Source of the DNA: Streptomyces canus
Lineage (GTDB): Bacteria; Actinomycetota; Actinomycetes; Streptomycetales; Streptomycetaceae
DNA length: 64,000 nucleotides
Direction of reading: 5' to 3'
Assembly: GCF_030816965.1 (NCBI RefSeq)
Contig: NZ_JAUSYQ010000002.1
Location: forward strand, 5,305,501-5,369,500
Of the stretch, positions 45,935 through 54,893 are shown one piece after another. How positions within the stretch are numbered: position 1 is the first letter of the stretch; every line of letters begins with the position of its first letter. The notes beneath the pieces were generated by a model. It had not been told where the DNA came from, ran no database searches, and saw only the letters and a program-made list of their open reading frames with translations. A program made the position numbers and the translations under genes.

Positions 45935-46061
45935 GCTGTCCTGCTGGCCCTACCGGTACGAGGAACTCGAAGTCGAGCTGCACCGGGTCGGACTCCGGAC
46001 GGAAGTGAGCACGTTCGATCTTGAGGCCGAGAACTACATGGTGGTCGCGAGCAAGGTATAG
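45935..46061 (+). pseudogene. C-terminal remnant of an unidentified gene
   Basis: After the tnpB fragment the frame reads YRYEELEVELHRVGLRTEVS and FDLEAENYMVVASKV then stops at 46061. The phrase has protein-like composition unlike shadow frames, so I read it as the 3' end of another gene joined to the element by deletion. Confidence 0.4.
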
Positions 46062-46425
46062 ACACCGGGCTCTCAGTCCCTGGCAGGACCGCGCGGTTGC
46101 TCGCAGGACGCTTGCGCCCTCTCATCGGTGCGGGTTCAGGCGGTCAACGCTACGCCTCGGACGAGGAGTCATGCTGCGTGCATTACGGCGAGCGGACACG
46201 GCGGCCCGCGTAGCGCGCCCAGGGTTCTGCAGGGCAGCTGATACCGGTGTGATCCGTTCCCCACCATCACCCCCTCCCGCTCCGTGGACGAGTTGTAAGG
46301 ACCTGAAGAAGCAGGTGTGCCTTGTTCGACTCGGTGTCATCGTCGCGGACTTTGCCAGTATTTTAGTCTGATGACGCGCGCCGGCGGCATGGGCCCGGCT
46401 CGCAGTCGAAGAAGGGGGTCGCCGC
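46062..46425. promoter_or_regulatory. Upstream region of the WXG100-type operon
   Basis: No gene seen in 364 bases. The part next to the operon is A/T-richer (GCCAGTATTTTAGTCTGATG near 46352-46371), a probable promoter area; GAAGAAGGGGG lies 8 bases before the first start codon. Confidence 0.45.
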
Positions 46426-46749
46426 ATGGCGGAGGAATTTAAGGTCGACCTGAGTCAATTGGACTCTTTTGGCCGGGTGTTGAAGCAGTCCGTCACGGAT
46501 CTGGAGGAAGCGCGCACCGCGCTCTCCGCTGTCAGTGCCGAGCAGATCGGAACTCCGCGGCTGGACGAGGCGTGTGAGACCTTCCAGAACAGATGGAAGT
46601 ACGGAACGGGCCAGCTGAAGGACATGATCAAAGCGGTTGACGAGGGCGTGGAGAAAACCGCGTTGAGCTACCGGCAGTTTGAGGAGAACCTCTCGAAGGC
46701 CCTCAAAAAGATGGAGGAGACTCACGCCGCGAATACCGGGGGGAAGTAG
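46426..46749 (+). CDS. WXG100-like small helical protein
   Basis: A 107-residue, all-helical protein with the size and shape of WXG100/ESAT-6 family substrates of type VII secretion. The central turn reads NRWKYGTGQL with Trp57 and Gly60, i.e. WxxG instead of strict WxG. A second helix (about 60-100) is amphipathic. It is likely secreted as a dimer or acts as the adaptor of the larger protein encoded next. The gene is 3 bases before the next one. Confidence 0.75.
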   Translation: MAEEFKVDLSQLDSFGRVLKQSVTDLEEARTALSAVSAEQIGTPRLDEACETFQNRWKYGTGQLKDMIKAVDEGVEKTALSYRQFEENLSKALKKMEETHAANTGGK

Positions 46750-46752
46750 TCT

Positions 46753-48039
46753 GTGGGCAACAATCCGTATCCGAGCCTCGGTTGGAACCCGGTACCCGGA
46801 ATTCCCGAGCAGGTCACCTCCCTCTACCGCAAGGTGAAGTCCGCGGCCGACACACTCAACAACTGCCACCGGCAGATCGAATATCTGCTCGGGGCGAGCT
46901 CCAGCTGGCAGGGAGACGCGGCGAGCGCGTTCCGGGACACGCTGGACGGCGACCTCAAGACCGCCATGATGAACGCCGGTCATTCGCTCGACAAAGCCGC
47001 TGCGGCGCTGGGCACATGGGAAGGCGATCTGACCTCCCACCGCGACCTGGCCAAGAAGTACGACGATGCCGCGCGCGAGAACAAGGGTGATGTCGAAAAG
47101 GCCCGGACCCGCTACGACCAGGCCAAGGGGAACCCGGACCTCAAGCTCGCCGGCAAGGAATACCCCAGCCAGGCGGAGGCGGATGCCGCGACGGAGCGCC
47201 TGCGGACCGCCGAGCGCGAACTGAACGCGGCCACCACCCACCTCAACAACGCCAACACCGCCTACAACGACGTCATCGCGAAGGCGAAGGAGCTGGAGGG
47301 CACCCACGCCGACGCGGCCGAGGCCGTCGCCCGCAGCCTCGACGAGGCCGACGACAAGCTGGCCCCCAAGGAACCGGGGTGGTTCAGCAAGGCCCTCAGT
47401 GCCATCGGTGAGGGTCTCAAGGCAGTCGGCGAATTCCTCGTGGAGCACGCCGGAACCATCGGAGCCATCGCAGGACTGCTGGCCCTGCTCCCCACACCGC
47501 TGGCCCCGGTCTTCGCCGGTATCGCGGTCGCGGCGAGCGCGGTCTCCATGGCCAAGAACCTTGCGAGCGAGGACTTCAGAGACTCGCTGATGGGCGAGTA
47601 CGGCTTCAAGGAAGGGGCGTTCGCCTGGGCCGCCATGGCCGGTGACAGCCTCGGCATGGTGCCCGGCGTCGGCGCCCTCGCCAGGGCCGGCAGCGAGGCG
47701 GGTCTCGCGGCGGCGGTCGCACGAGAGGGCGGCGAGGCCCTGTCGGTGGGCTCGAAGCTGGGTGCGTTCGGCAGGGAAATCGTGCCCGCGTTCAACTTCA
47801 AGGCTCTCGACGTGGCGACCGAACCCGCGACCGGAGCGCTCCAGTACGGCATCAACGGCGTCAACGTGGCGGCGAACATGGCGTCGTCCCTGGAAAGCCT
47901 GGGCGTGTTCCCGAAGAACGGTCCCGGACATGACGCGTCCGAGATCACGAAGGGTGTGGCTGCCTCGACAGGTCTGAAGGGCGGCGTGACCGACATCATG
48001 ACGGACGTCGCCGAAATGATGAGGGGTGTCCACCTGTGA
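46753..48039 (+). CDS. Putative type VII-secreted protein with WXG-like N-terminal domain
   Basis: A 428-residue protein. Residues 15-105 form a helical hairpin with SSWQGDAASAF (W52-x-G54), a WXG-like secretion domain. Residues about 105-215 are a long, charged coiled coil; a hydrophobic pair follows at about 225-262 (IGAIAGLLALLPTPLAPVFAG); residues 280-428 are Ala/Gly-rich with no toxin motif I can name. This build (WXG domain, stalk, hydrophobic region, variable end) is that of polymorphic toxin-like effectors. GTG start; the stop overlaps the next gene (GTGA). Confidence 0.75.
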   Translation: MGNNPYPSLGWNPVPGIPEQVTSLYRKVKSAADTLNNCHRQIEYLLGASSSWQGDAASAFRDTLDGDLKTAMMNAGHSLDKAAAALGTWEGDLTSHRDLAKKYDDAARENKGDVEKARTRYDQAKGNPDLKLAGKEYPSQAEADAATERLRTAERELNAATTHLNNANTAYNDVIAKAKELEGTHADAAEAVARSLDEADDKLAPKEPGWFSKALSAIGEGLKAVGEFLVEHAGTIGAIAGLLALLPTPLAPVFAGIAVAASAVSMAKNLASEDFRDSLMGEYGFKEGAFAWAAMAGDSLGMVPGVGALARAGSEAGLAAAVAREGGEALSVGSKLGAFGREIVPAFNFKALDVATEPATGALQYGINGVNVAANMASSLESLGVFPKNGPGHDASEITKGVAASTGLKGGVTDIMTDVAEMMRGVHL

Positions 48040-48755
48040 ACGGATTGCTCGACACGGTGGATGCCGAGCCGAAGCCCGAATTCTGGTACGGGCTGCCCTA
48101 CGGATACCTCCAGCTGGACCTTCAGCCGTCACCCGACGGCATCCAGGAGGTGGCCCGGCAGATCGAGGCACTTCCCGATGACGTCCGGGACCGCGCCGAC
48201 CAGGTGTTCCGGCTGTACGCCATCGTCCTGACGATGCTGCGGAGCCAGGCGGTGATGGGGTGCGCGCTCGGCATGCACCCGGACGAGCGCGGCGAGCCCA
48301 CGCTGTCCGTCCTCACGGTCTCCACTGTCCCGACTTCGGGAGCACACCCTGAAGCCGTCCTTCTCCAGATGCTGGGGGACAGCGGGACGGGGACCGGTTC
48401 GGAAAACGGCATCGTGCCCGTAGAACTGCCGACGGGCACCGGATACGTGCTGGAGACGGAGCGGACCACGCTCGCGCCGACCGCTCCCCCCGAGGGGCAG
48501 GACGAGCCCGCTCAGGGGACCGTCTGGCAGGGCACGGTGGCCATCCCGGTTCTTCGCACCTCGTCGATCATCACCGTGCAGCTGGTCAGCCCGGCGGTGG
48601 AGCTCGCCGACGACTACCGCGGCGTGCTGCTCGGCGTCGCGCGTACGGTGACGTTCGACGACCCGGCGGCACCGGACCCGGCCGAAGTGGACAACGCGCC
48701 CGGGCCGTTCTCGGATTCCGGCCAAGGGGCAGAAGAAAGGAGCCCGTTCGGATGA
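48036..48755 (+). CDS. Unrecognised cytosolic protein of the WXG100-type operon
   Basis: A 239-residue soluble alpha/beta protein without membrane segment or signal. Features: EFWYGLPYGYLQLDLQPSPD at the start, and LETERTTLA, TVWQGTVAIPVLRT and ITVQLVSPAVELADDYRGVL later. No family recognised. The size, position and lack of signal would fit an immunity protein or secretion chaperone for the preceding product. Translationally coupled on both sides (GTGA, ATGA). Confidence 0.7.
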   Translation: MNGLLDTVDAEPKPEFWYGLPYGYLQLDLQPSPDGIQEVARQIEALPDDVRDRADQVFRLYAIVLTMLRSQAVMGCALGMHPDERGEPTLSVLTVSTVPTSGAHPEAVLLQMLGDSGTGTGSENGIVPVELPTGTGYVLETERTTLAPTAPPEGQDEPAQGTVWQGTVAIPVLRTSSIITVQLVSPAVELADDYRGVLLGVARTVTFDDPAAPDPAEVDNAPGPFSDSGQGAEERSPFG

Positions 48756-49378
48756 CGGAGCGAGATCGGCGGAGAGATGATCTGGTGTCGGACACCCCGC
48801 CCGCGCCGTACGCGACCGACGGAACGGACTTCGGGGGCGCGGTGCGCTACCACTACGGTGTCGCACTGAAGAAATTCCTCAAGTTCTTCCCGGTGTTCCT
48901 GCTGCTGTGGGTCCAGCTGTTCGTGCTCCACCTCGACTATTTGCTGCCGGTGGCCATTGTCGGAATGTTCGGCACGGTCTGGACGCTGTTCCTTCTTGCC
49001 GACCGTCTGAGTTTGACCCGGAAGTGCTCGAAGGTGTTCCGGACCTATCCGCTCGAATTCCGCACCCCGGTCGAGAAGTACGGCATGGAGTCGACCCACA
49101 CGCTCTTCCTGCGCTTCGGAGATCAGGGTGGCACCCCCTTCACCCTGCGTGCGAAGCACGCGTTGGGGCGTGGTCGGTGGCCTGCCGGCATCACGGACGG
49201 TGTCTGGTTCGCGGGCGACGAGCCCTTCGGCGGCGCGGTCATCGTGCCGGGCAGCGGTGAGCTGCTCTTCCTCCAGCCCAGGGACTGGGCCGCGAGGGAC
49301 GAGGACCGCGACAGCGCCGGACCTGAGCGAACCGAGAAGGCGGGGCGCGCAGGCATCAAGCGTCCCGCTCGTCGTTAG
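48752..49378 (+). CDS. Unrecognised membrane protein of the WXG100-type operon
   Basis: A 208-residue protein with two hydrophobic segments at about 43-63 (FFPVFLLLWVQLFVLHLDYL) and 66-87, then a soluble beta-rich domain (FRTPVEKYGMESTHTLFLRF, GDEPFGGAVIVPGSGELLFL). The tail is basic. No family recognised. It closes the four-gene operon and may be a membrane immunity factor or surface partner. Confidence 0.7.
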   Translation: MTERDRRRDDLVSDTPPAPYATDGTDFGGAVRYHYGVALKKFLKFFPVFLLLWVQLFVLHLDYLLPVAIVGMFGTVWTLFLLADRLSLTRKCSKVFRTYPLEFRTPVEKYGMESTHTLFLRFGDQGGTPFTLRAKHALGRGRWPAGITDGVWFAGDEPFGGAVIVPGSGELLFLQPRDWAARDEDRDSAGPERTEKAGRAGIKRPARR

Positions 49379-49380
49379 TA

Positions 49381-49412
49381 GTCCACTCGGAGCGCAGTCC
49401 ACTCGGAGCGCA
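49381..49412 (+). repeat. Two tandem copies of a 16-bp unit
   Basis: GTCCACTCGGAGCGCA occurs twice in direct tandem (49381-49396, 49397-49412), followed by a partial copy, right after the operon stop. Too short to assign a role. Confidence 0.8.
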
Positions 49413-49428
49413 GCTCGGAAAGCGACGG

Positions 49429-49462
49429 CGTCCTGCCCGGCGTCAGAAGCTCGGGCAGGACG
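49429..49462. terminator. Bidirectional terminator between WXG100-type operon and GH74 gene
   Basis: Arms CGTCCTGCCCG (49429-49439) and CGGGCAGGACG (49452-49462) are perfectly complementary with a 12-base loop, placed between converging genes. Confidence 0.75.
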
Positions 49463-49525
49463 AAGTGGGGTCCAGCATGGCGGGGCAGCGGGTCGTTGTG
49501 GCCGCGGCCCCGCCCGGGCGTTGGG

Positions 49526-52186
49526 TCAGGACGCGTCGCCGTACTGGAGGCCGCGTCCGTTGGTGCCGACGTAGACGCGCCCGAAGGTGTCGGGGTCGCC
49601 GGTGACGACGCCGACAGCGCCGATGCTGCCCCACTGGTGGGCGTCGTCGTTGATGCGGAGCCAGGTGGCGCCCTTGTCGGTGGAGCGGAAGACTCCGGTG
49701 ACGTCCTTGACCGTACCGATCAGGTACAGGGCCTGGTAGGAGGCGCCCGGCGCGGCCTTGCCGAAGCCGAGAGCGGAGGCGGACCGCACCGTGGTGAGCG
49801 CGGTGAAGGTCCGGCCGCCGTCGGTGGAGTGCAGCAGCCCCTTGTCGCCGCCGGAGATCCACAGGTCCCCGGCGATGCCGGGGACGGCCGTGAGCCGGCC
49901 GACGGGCAGGCCGGTGGCGCGGGCGGTGAAGGTCGCGCCGCCGTCGGTGCTGGCGTAGAGCTTGCCGTCGGCCAGTGAGTAGAAGGTCCTGGCCGATGAG
50001 CGGTCGGCGACAACCACGGCGCCGCTGCCCAGGCCGCCGGCCTTCGACCAGCTCGCCCCCTTGTCGGTCGAGCGGTACGGGGCCTGACCGGCCTCGGTCC
50101 AGACGATGACGGAGCCGTCCGCCGAGAGCGCGACCCGGCCGCTGTCGGCGCTGCCCACCGGCTCCGACCTGAAGCCGCTCCAGCTGCTGCCGCCGTCGGT
50201 GGAGTAGGCGCCGTCCTGTGCGCCGCCACGGCCGACGCGGACCATCACCGAGGGGTTGGACTGGGCGAAATCGATGTCGGTGCTGGTGGTCATCTTCGGG
50301 CTGTCGAGCCGCCCGGCGGGCACCTTGGTCAGGGAGCTGCCGTACCGGAAACCGCCCAGGTCACCCATGGCGGTGATGGCGGTGGCGCCACCGGGTGGGG
50401 CGATCACGTCCGAAAGCGCGGTCTCCTCCAGTCCTCGGGCCCCCACCGTCCAGTGACTGGTGCCGCCGCTGTCGGTGGCGGTGACGTCCTTGCTGCCCCA
50501 GATGCCGCTGCCGGTGCCGTACAGCACGTGCCCGGAGTCGAAGGGATCGATGGTCAGGGCGGTCATCCAGTGCCCGATGCCGGTACCGACGTAAGGAGCG
50601 GCGGAGGCATCCCGCACCGACTTGGCGGCCAGCGCCTTCCAGGTCGTACCGCCGTCGGTGCTCCGGTAGAGCTCGTCCTCGGGCCACCAGCGGTCGAGGG
50701 TGGTGACCATCACCGTGGACGGCTTCTGCGGGTCGACGGCCAGACCGGAGAATCCGTAGCTGCCCGTGGACGGGGAGACGTTCTTCCACGTCCCGCCCCC
50801 GCCGGCCGGCGTGTACTTCCACACCGAGCCCGCGGTCACGCCGTTGGGCCCGAGGGCGTCGGTGTACGTCAGGAACAGCGAGCCGTCACCGGAGAGCACG
50901 CCGTGCTGCGGCAACTGGCCAGTGGGCTGCCCGGAGACGGCCTGCCAGGTGCTGCCCCCGTCGGTGGAGCGGTAGAGCGGGTGGGACTTGTCGGCGACGC
51001 CGACGTAGACCGTCCTGCTTCCGGCCGGGCCGTACGTCACGAAGGAGATGCCCGCGCCGCTGCCCGCCCCGTCCTTGACGGGGAACGAGGCGACCTGACC
51101 CCATGTCACGCCGCTGTCGGTGCTGCGCCACAGGCCGTTCTTGCGGGTGCCCAGCAGCAGGGTGCCGTGGTTCCCCGGGTCGATCGCGAGCCGTTCGCCC
51201 GCCCCGCGGCCGTCCTCGTTGGAGCCCAGCTTGAAGGGCAGATCGGTGCGCTGGAAGGTGCGGCCCCGGTCCGTGGAGCGCAGGATCGCACCGTTGCCCG
51301 CCCAACTGTTGGTGTAGGTGCCCGCCGCGACGTAGAGCCGGTCGGGGGCGACGGGGTCGGTGGCCAGCGAATCGATGCCCAGCAGGTTCCAGTCCTTCTC
51401 ACCGAACCGGTCGGTCAGCGGGATCCACTGCTCGGCCGCGGTGTCCCAGCGGTAGGCGCCGCCCATGTCGGTGCGCGCGTACAGCAGACCCTTCTCGACC
51501 GGGTTGAACACCAGACCGGTGACGTAACCGCCGCCCACCACCTGGGCGTTGTTCCACACGTACGGCCCGGTCGCGGCCGTGGTTCGCGCACCGCCGGCCC
51601 CCGCCGCCTGGGGCTGGGCCGTTTTCACCAGCTTCCACTGCTGGTTGGTGCTGTGTCTCTCGGGATACTGCACGACCGCCGCACCCTGGGCCGTGGAGCC
51701 TCCGGAGACGTCCAGGACCAGGCCGCTTCTGCGGGAGGTGAAGGTGACGGCGTCGGAACCGCTCACCTCGTCGATCCGCCACTGCTGGGAGGTGGAGGAG
51801 CTGTCGGTCTGCTGCTCGGCGGCCGCCTTCCCGGCGGTCGAGTCGCCCGCTATGCCCAGCACCTTGCCGCTGTTGCGGTTCACCAGCTCGTAGTAGCCGT
51901 CCCCGGTGGGCCTCAGCCTCCACTGCTGGTTGGCGGTGTTCTGGTCGGTCCACTGCTGGATACGGGTGCCGTCGGCGGTGGAGAAGCTGTTGACGTCCAG
52001 CACCTTGCCGCTGCGCACGGAGGCCAGCCGGTAATAGGCGTCGCCGTCGACCGTCGCGGCCTGCGAGTCCTCCTGCGTGAACAGGAAGTACGGCACGACG
52101 ATGGCGGGCACACCGAGCAGAAGACCGGTCGCGGTCCAGCGACGGCGGTGACGCCCGCGGCGCCCGCCGTTCGGGGGGTTGTTCAT
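49526..52186 (-). CDS. Secreted xyloglucanase, GH74, with N-terminal ricin-type domain
   Basis: An 886-residue exported enzyme. An Arg-rich start and signal/anchor segment (about 18-38) lead to a ricin-B (CBM13) trefoil at 48-188 with three QQW repeats. Residues 207-886 form the two seven-bladed propellers of GH74, with YARTDMGGAYRWD (Asp240, equivalent to the catalytic Asp of GH74) and a later IDPFDSGHVLYGTG where the second Asp lies. Many Asp-box repeats (STDGGxTW) are visible. GH74 enzymes cut xyloglucan backbones. Ricin domains at the N-terminus are less usual. ATG at 52186 is preferred over a longer upstream open frame by the signal position. Confidence 0.9.
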   Translation of the reverse strand: MNNPPNGGRRGRHRRRWTATGLLLGVPAIVVPYFLFTQEDSQAATVDGDAYYRLASVRSGKVLDVNSFSTADGTRIQQWTDQNTANQQWRLRPTGDGYYELVNRNSGKVLGIAGDSTAGKAAAEQQTDSSSTSQQWRIDEVSGSDAVTFTSRRSGLVLDVSGGSTAQGAAVVQYPERHSTNQQWKLVKTAQPQAAGAGGARTTAATGPYVWNNAQVVGGGYVTGLVFNPVEKGLLYARTDMGGAYRWDTAAEQWIPLTDRFGEKDWNLLGIDSLATDPVAPDRLYVAAGTYTNSWAGNGAILRSTDRGRTFQRTDLPFKLGSNEDGRGAGERLAIDPGNHGTLLLGTRKNGLWRSTDSGVTWGQVASFPVKDGAGSGAGISFVTYGPAGSRTVYVGVADKSHPLYRSTDGGSTWQAVSGQPTGQLPQHGVLSGDGSLFLTYTDALGPNGVTAGSVWKYTPAGGGGTWKNVSPSTGSYGFSGLAVDPQKPSTVMVTTLDRWWPEDELYRSTDGGTTWKALAAKSVRDASAAPYVGTGIGHWMTALTIDPFDSGHVLYGTGSGIWGSKDVTATDSGGTSHWTVGARGLEETALSDVIAPPGGATAITAMGDLGGFRYGSSLTKVPAGRLDSPKMTTSTDIDFAQSNPSVMVRVGRGGAQDGAYSTDGGSSWSGFRSEPVGSADSGRVALSADGSVIVWTEAGQAPYRSTDKGASWSKAGGLGSGAVVVADRSSARTFYSLADGKLYASTDGGATFTARATGLPVGRLTAVPGIAGDLWISGGDKGLLHSTDGGRTFTALTTVRSASALGFGKAAPGASYQALYLIGTVKDVTGVFRSTDKGATWLRINDDAHQWGSIGAVGVVTGDPDTFGRVYVGTNGRGLQYGDAS

Positions 52187-52533
52187 GGGACGTGCTCTCC
52201 TTGCGTACCGGTCACCAGAGAAGGCGGATCCAAGATCCGTAACGGCCGGATCCGACTCCTTGTGGTCACAGGCGACACAAAGGGTTGCTTTGAGCCGGAA
52301 ACTTTTTACCGGCCACCTCGTAAGGACGCCGAGCCGGGCGTGGGCACGCGGTCCTGAGCTCGATCGGGAACCCGGTTGCGCACGACGACGGCTCAACTCG
52401 GTTGCGGCCCAGCAGGGGTACCGGGAGCCGGCGCCGCAGTCGGCGCCTCCTGCCGAGCCGTCCGCTCCGGGGCGGCCGCACGGCGTGCGCGGTTCACTCG
52501 TAGGGCGCACACGGGTCGCGCGTTCTGCGTCGC
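52187..52533. promoter_or_regulatory. Divergent promoter region, GH74 gene / membrane protein gene
   Basis: No gene seen in about 350 bases. The A/T-richer stretch near 52255-52315 (GTGGTCACAGGCGACACAAA, AAACTTTTTACC) is a candidate control region for the minus-strand GH74 gene. Confidence 0.4.
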
Positions 52534-53889
52534 ATGGATCTTCTGGTGTCCATGGCCCACACAGGCGACGAGCCGCTCTCAAACGGGGAACGCAGCGAAC
52601 TGGATGAACTGCGGCACCGCGTGGGCGCCCTGGAGAGTGCGGCGCACCCGCGGGCGGCACGGCATCACTATGTCCGGTCCACGGGCTCCGTCCTGCTGAT
52701 CCTCTTCGCGGCCCTGCTGTCGCTGCTGTCCGTCATCGCGGTCTGGGCGAACAGCATTGTGCGGGACACCGACCGCTACGTCGCCACGGTGGGACCGCTG
52801 GCCTCCGATCAGGATGTGCAGAAGGCCGTCACCAACCGGGTCACCGACGTGGTGCTGGCACAGATCGACGTGGACGCGTTGGTCAAACAGTTGCAGGACG
52901 CCGTGTCGGAGAAGGGCGTGCCGCCGAAGGCGGCCCAGCTGGTCGGCGACCTGGACGGGCCGATCACGAGCGGTCTGAAGCAGCTGGTCAGCGGCATCGT
53001 GGAGCGGGTGGTCAGCAGCAGTGCCTTCGAGACGGTCTGGGTGGAGGCCAACCGCAGGGTGCACTCGTCCGTCGACAAGGCCCTGACGGGCGAGAGCGGC
53101 GGCGCGGTCTCGCTGAAGAACGACGAGGTGGCCATCGACGTGGCACCGATCGTGGCCCAGGTCAAGGAGCGCTTGGTCGGCGCAGGTCTCGGAGTCGCCG
53201 CGAAGATCCCGGACGTCCACACGGACTTCGTGGTGGTCCAGTCGAAGGACATCGGCAAGATCAGGACCTATATGCGGGTCCTGGAGATCATGGGCAGCTG
53301 GCTGCCCCTCATCGCCCTGCTGGTGGCCGCGGCGGGGGTGTACACCGCGTTCAACCGCCGGCACGCGCTGATCGGGGCCGGGTCGGCGGTGTTCGTGGCC
53401 ATGCTGGTCCTCGGCATCACCCTCACCGTCTTCCGGGACGTCTACCTCGACCATCTGCCCTCCGGCGCGTCCCCGGCCGCCGCCGGAGCGGTGTACGACG
53501 CGCTGATCAAGTTCCTGCGCGCCGGTGTACGGGCGCTCGGTGCCGTCGCCCTCATCGTCGCCGTCGGCGCTTTCCTCAGTGGCCCGTCCCGGATCGCCGT
53601 CCTCGTCCGCATCGGCTGCCGCGGGAGTATCGGCGCCCTGCGCGACGTGGCGGTCTCCGGAGGGCTTCGGCTGGGGGCGGTCGGGCGGTTCGTGCACCGC
53701 TTCAAGCGCTGGATCGGGGGCGCGATCCTGGTGGTCGCCGCGATCGTCCTGTTCACCTGGACCTACCCGACCACGATGGTCGTGGTGTGGACCACGGTCG
53801 TCGTGCTGGTGGGCTTCGCGATCCGTGAGTTCCTGGACACCGGCTCCGCCCCGGCCGCCACCGGGTCCCGGACCACCGCGGCTTCCTGA
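52534..53889 (+). CDS. Polytopic membrane protein, function unknown
   Basis: A 451-residue protein. TM1 lies at about 51-73, followed by a 175-residue extracytoplasmic helical domain (DTDRYVATVGPLASDQDVQK then VTDVVLAQIDVDALVKQL), then at least four further membrane segments (about 247-267, 275-296, 325-350, 385-415). This is a common actinobacterial membrane family without known role. The start is uncertain; ATG at 52552 is an alternative. The stop is 11 bases from a converging gene. Confidence 0.8.
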   Translation: MDLLVSMAHTGDEPLSNGERSELDELRHRVGALESAAHPRAARHHYVRSTGSVLLILFAALLSLLSVIAVWANSIVRDTDRYVATVGPLASDQDVQKAVTNRVTDVVLAQIDVDALVKQLQDAVSEKGVPPKAAQLVGDLDGPITSGLKQLVSGIVERVVSSSAFETVWVEANRRVHSSVDKALTGESGGAVSLKNDEVAIDVAPIVAQVKERLVGAGLGVAAKIPDVHTDFVVVQSKDIGKIRTYMRVLEIMGSWLPLIALLVAAAGVYTAFNRRHALIGAGSAVFVAMLVLGITLTVFRDVYLDHLPSGASPAAAGAVYDALIKFLRAGVRALGAVALIVAVGAFLSGPSRIAVLVRIGCRGSIGALRDVAVSGGLRLGAVGRFVHRFKRWIGGAILVVAAIVLFTWTYPTTMVVVWTTVVVLVGFAIREFLDTGSAPAATGSRTTAAS

Positions 53890-53900
53890 GACCGCTGGGC

Positions 53901-54392
53901 TCATGCGGGCCCGTGCGGCGGAGACGACATCCGGTGCGACTGACGCTCCTCGGACATCGGACGCTGGTCGGACGCGGCGAAGAGGTTGTCGCGCTGGACC
54001 ACGCACAGGGCCCAGATGATGAAGCCCGAGATCGCGATCATCACGACCGACCACACCGGGTAGTACGGCAGGGAGAGGAAGTTGGCGATGATGACGAGCC
54101 CGGCGATGGCCACGCCGAGGATGCGCGCCCACGTCGAGGTCCGGAGCAGCCCGATGCTGACGAGCACGGCGACCGCGCCCAGCGCGAGGTGGATCCAGCC
54201 CCAGCCGGTCAGGTCGAACTCGAACGCGTAGTTGCGCGTCGTGACGAAGATGTCGTCCTCGGCGATGGCCATGATGCCCCGGAAGATGTCGAGCAGACCG
54301 ACGAGGAAGAGCATCACGGCACCGAAGGCGGTCAGGCCCGTTGCCCATTCCTGCTTCGCGGTGTGTGCCTGCTGAGTGTGTGTCTCAGTCAT
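53901..54392 (-). CDS. DUF7144-type four-helix membrane protein
   Basis: A 163-residue membrane protein with four transmembrane segments (about 20-42, 65-85, 90-108, 113-132). The opening EWATGLTAFGAVMLFLVGLL and central FDLTGWGWIHLALGAVAVLV are typical of this actinobacterial family, whose function is unknown and which often sits among stress genes. It is 30 bases downstream of the SHOCT-domain gene and likely co-transcribed. Confidence 0.85.
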   Translation of the reverse strand: MTETHTQQAHTAKQEWATGLTAFGAVMLFLVGLLDIFRGIMAIAEDDIFVTTRNYAFEFDLTGWGWIHLALGAVAVLVSIGLLRTSTWARILGVAIAGLVIIANFLSLPYYPVWSVVMIAISGFIIWALCVVQRDNLFAASDQRPMSEERQSHRMSSPPHGPA

Positions 54393-54422
54393 CTTGTGCC
54401 TCGATTCGTGGTGTACGTACGC

Positions 54423-54893
54423 TCAGCGACCGTTGGTGGTGTGCGTGGTGGAGCCGGCGTGCTCCGCCGGGCCGTGGCCGGCCAGGACCAGTTCCTTGGC
54501 CCTGCGGAACTCCTCGTCCGTGACGTCGCCGCGGGCGCGGAGGTCGGACAGCTTGGCGAGCTCGTCGATGCTGCTGGGCCGGCCTTGGGTGCCCGCGGCC
54601 TCCCTGATGCGGGCGTCGAGGGCTTCCTGCTGTGCTCGGGCCTGGGACATTTCCCGGCGGCCCATGTTCTTGCCGCGTGCGATCACGTAGACGAAGACGC
54701 CCAGGAAGGGCAGCAGGATGGTGAACGCCAGCCAGCCGGCCTTCGCCCAGCCGCTCATGTCGTCGTCACGGAAGATGTCGACGACGACGCGGAAGAGCAG
54801 GACGAACCACATGATCCACAGGAAGAACAAGAGCATGCTCCAGAAGACGCTCAGCAGGGGATAGTCGTATGCGAGGTACGTCTGCGTGCTCAT
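54423..54893 (-). CDS. PLDc_N / SHOCT-domain membrane protein
   Basis: A 156-residue protein with two transmembrane segments (about 14-38 and 50-71; WFVLLFRVVVDIFRDDDMSG is the PLDc_N signature) and a C-terminal SHOCT helix-pair (SIDELAKLSDLRARGDVTDE, about 117-140). SHOCT modules are thought to mediate oligomerisation. Common in Streptomyces stress loci. Confidence 0.88.
   Translation of the reverse strand: MSTQTYLAYDYPLLSVFWSMLLFFLWIMWFVLLFRVVVDIFRDDDMSGWAKAGWLAFTILLPFLGVFVYVIARGKNMGRREMSQARAQQEALDARIREAAGTQGRPSSIDELAKLSDLRARGDVTDEEFRRAKELVLAGHGPAEHAGSTTHTTNGR

Noticed and set aside
46363..48171. A 602-codon minus-strand open frame
   Set aside because: Antisense to the WXG100-type operon; the plus-strand genes have coupled starts and expected helical features.
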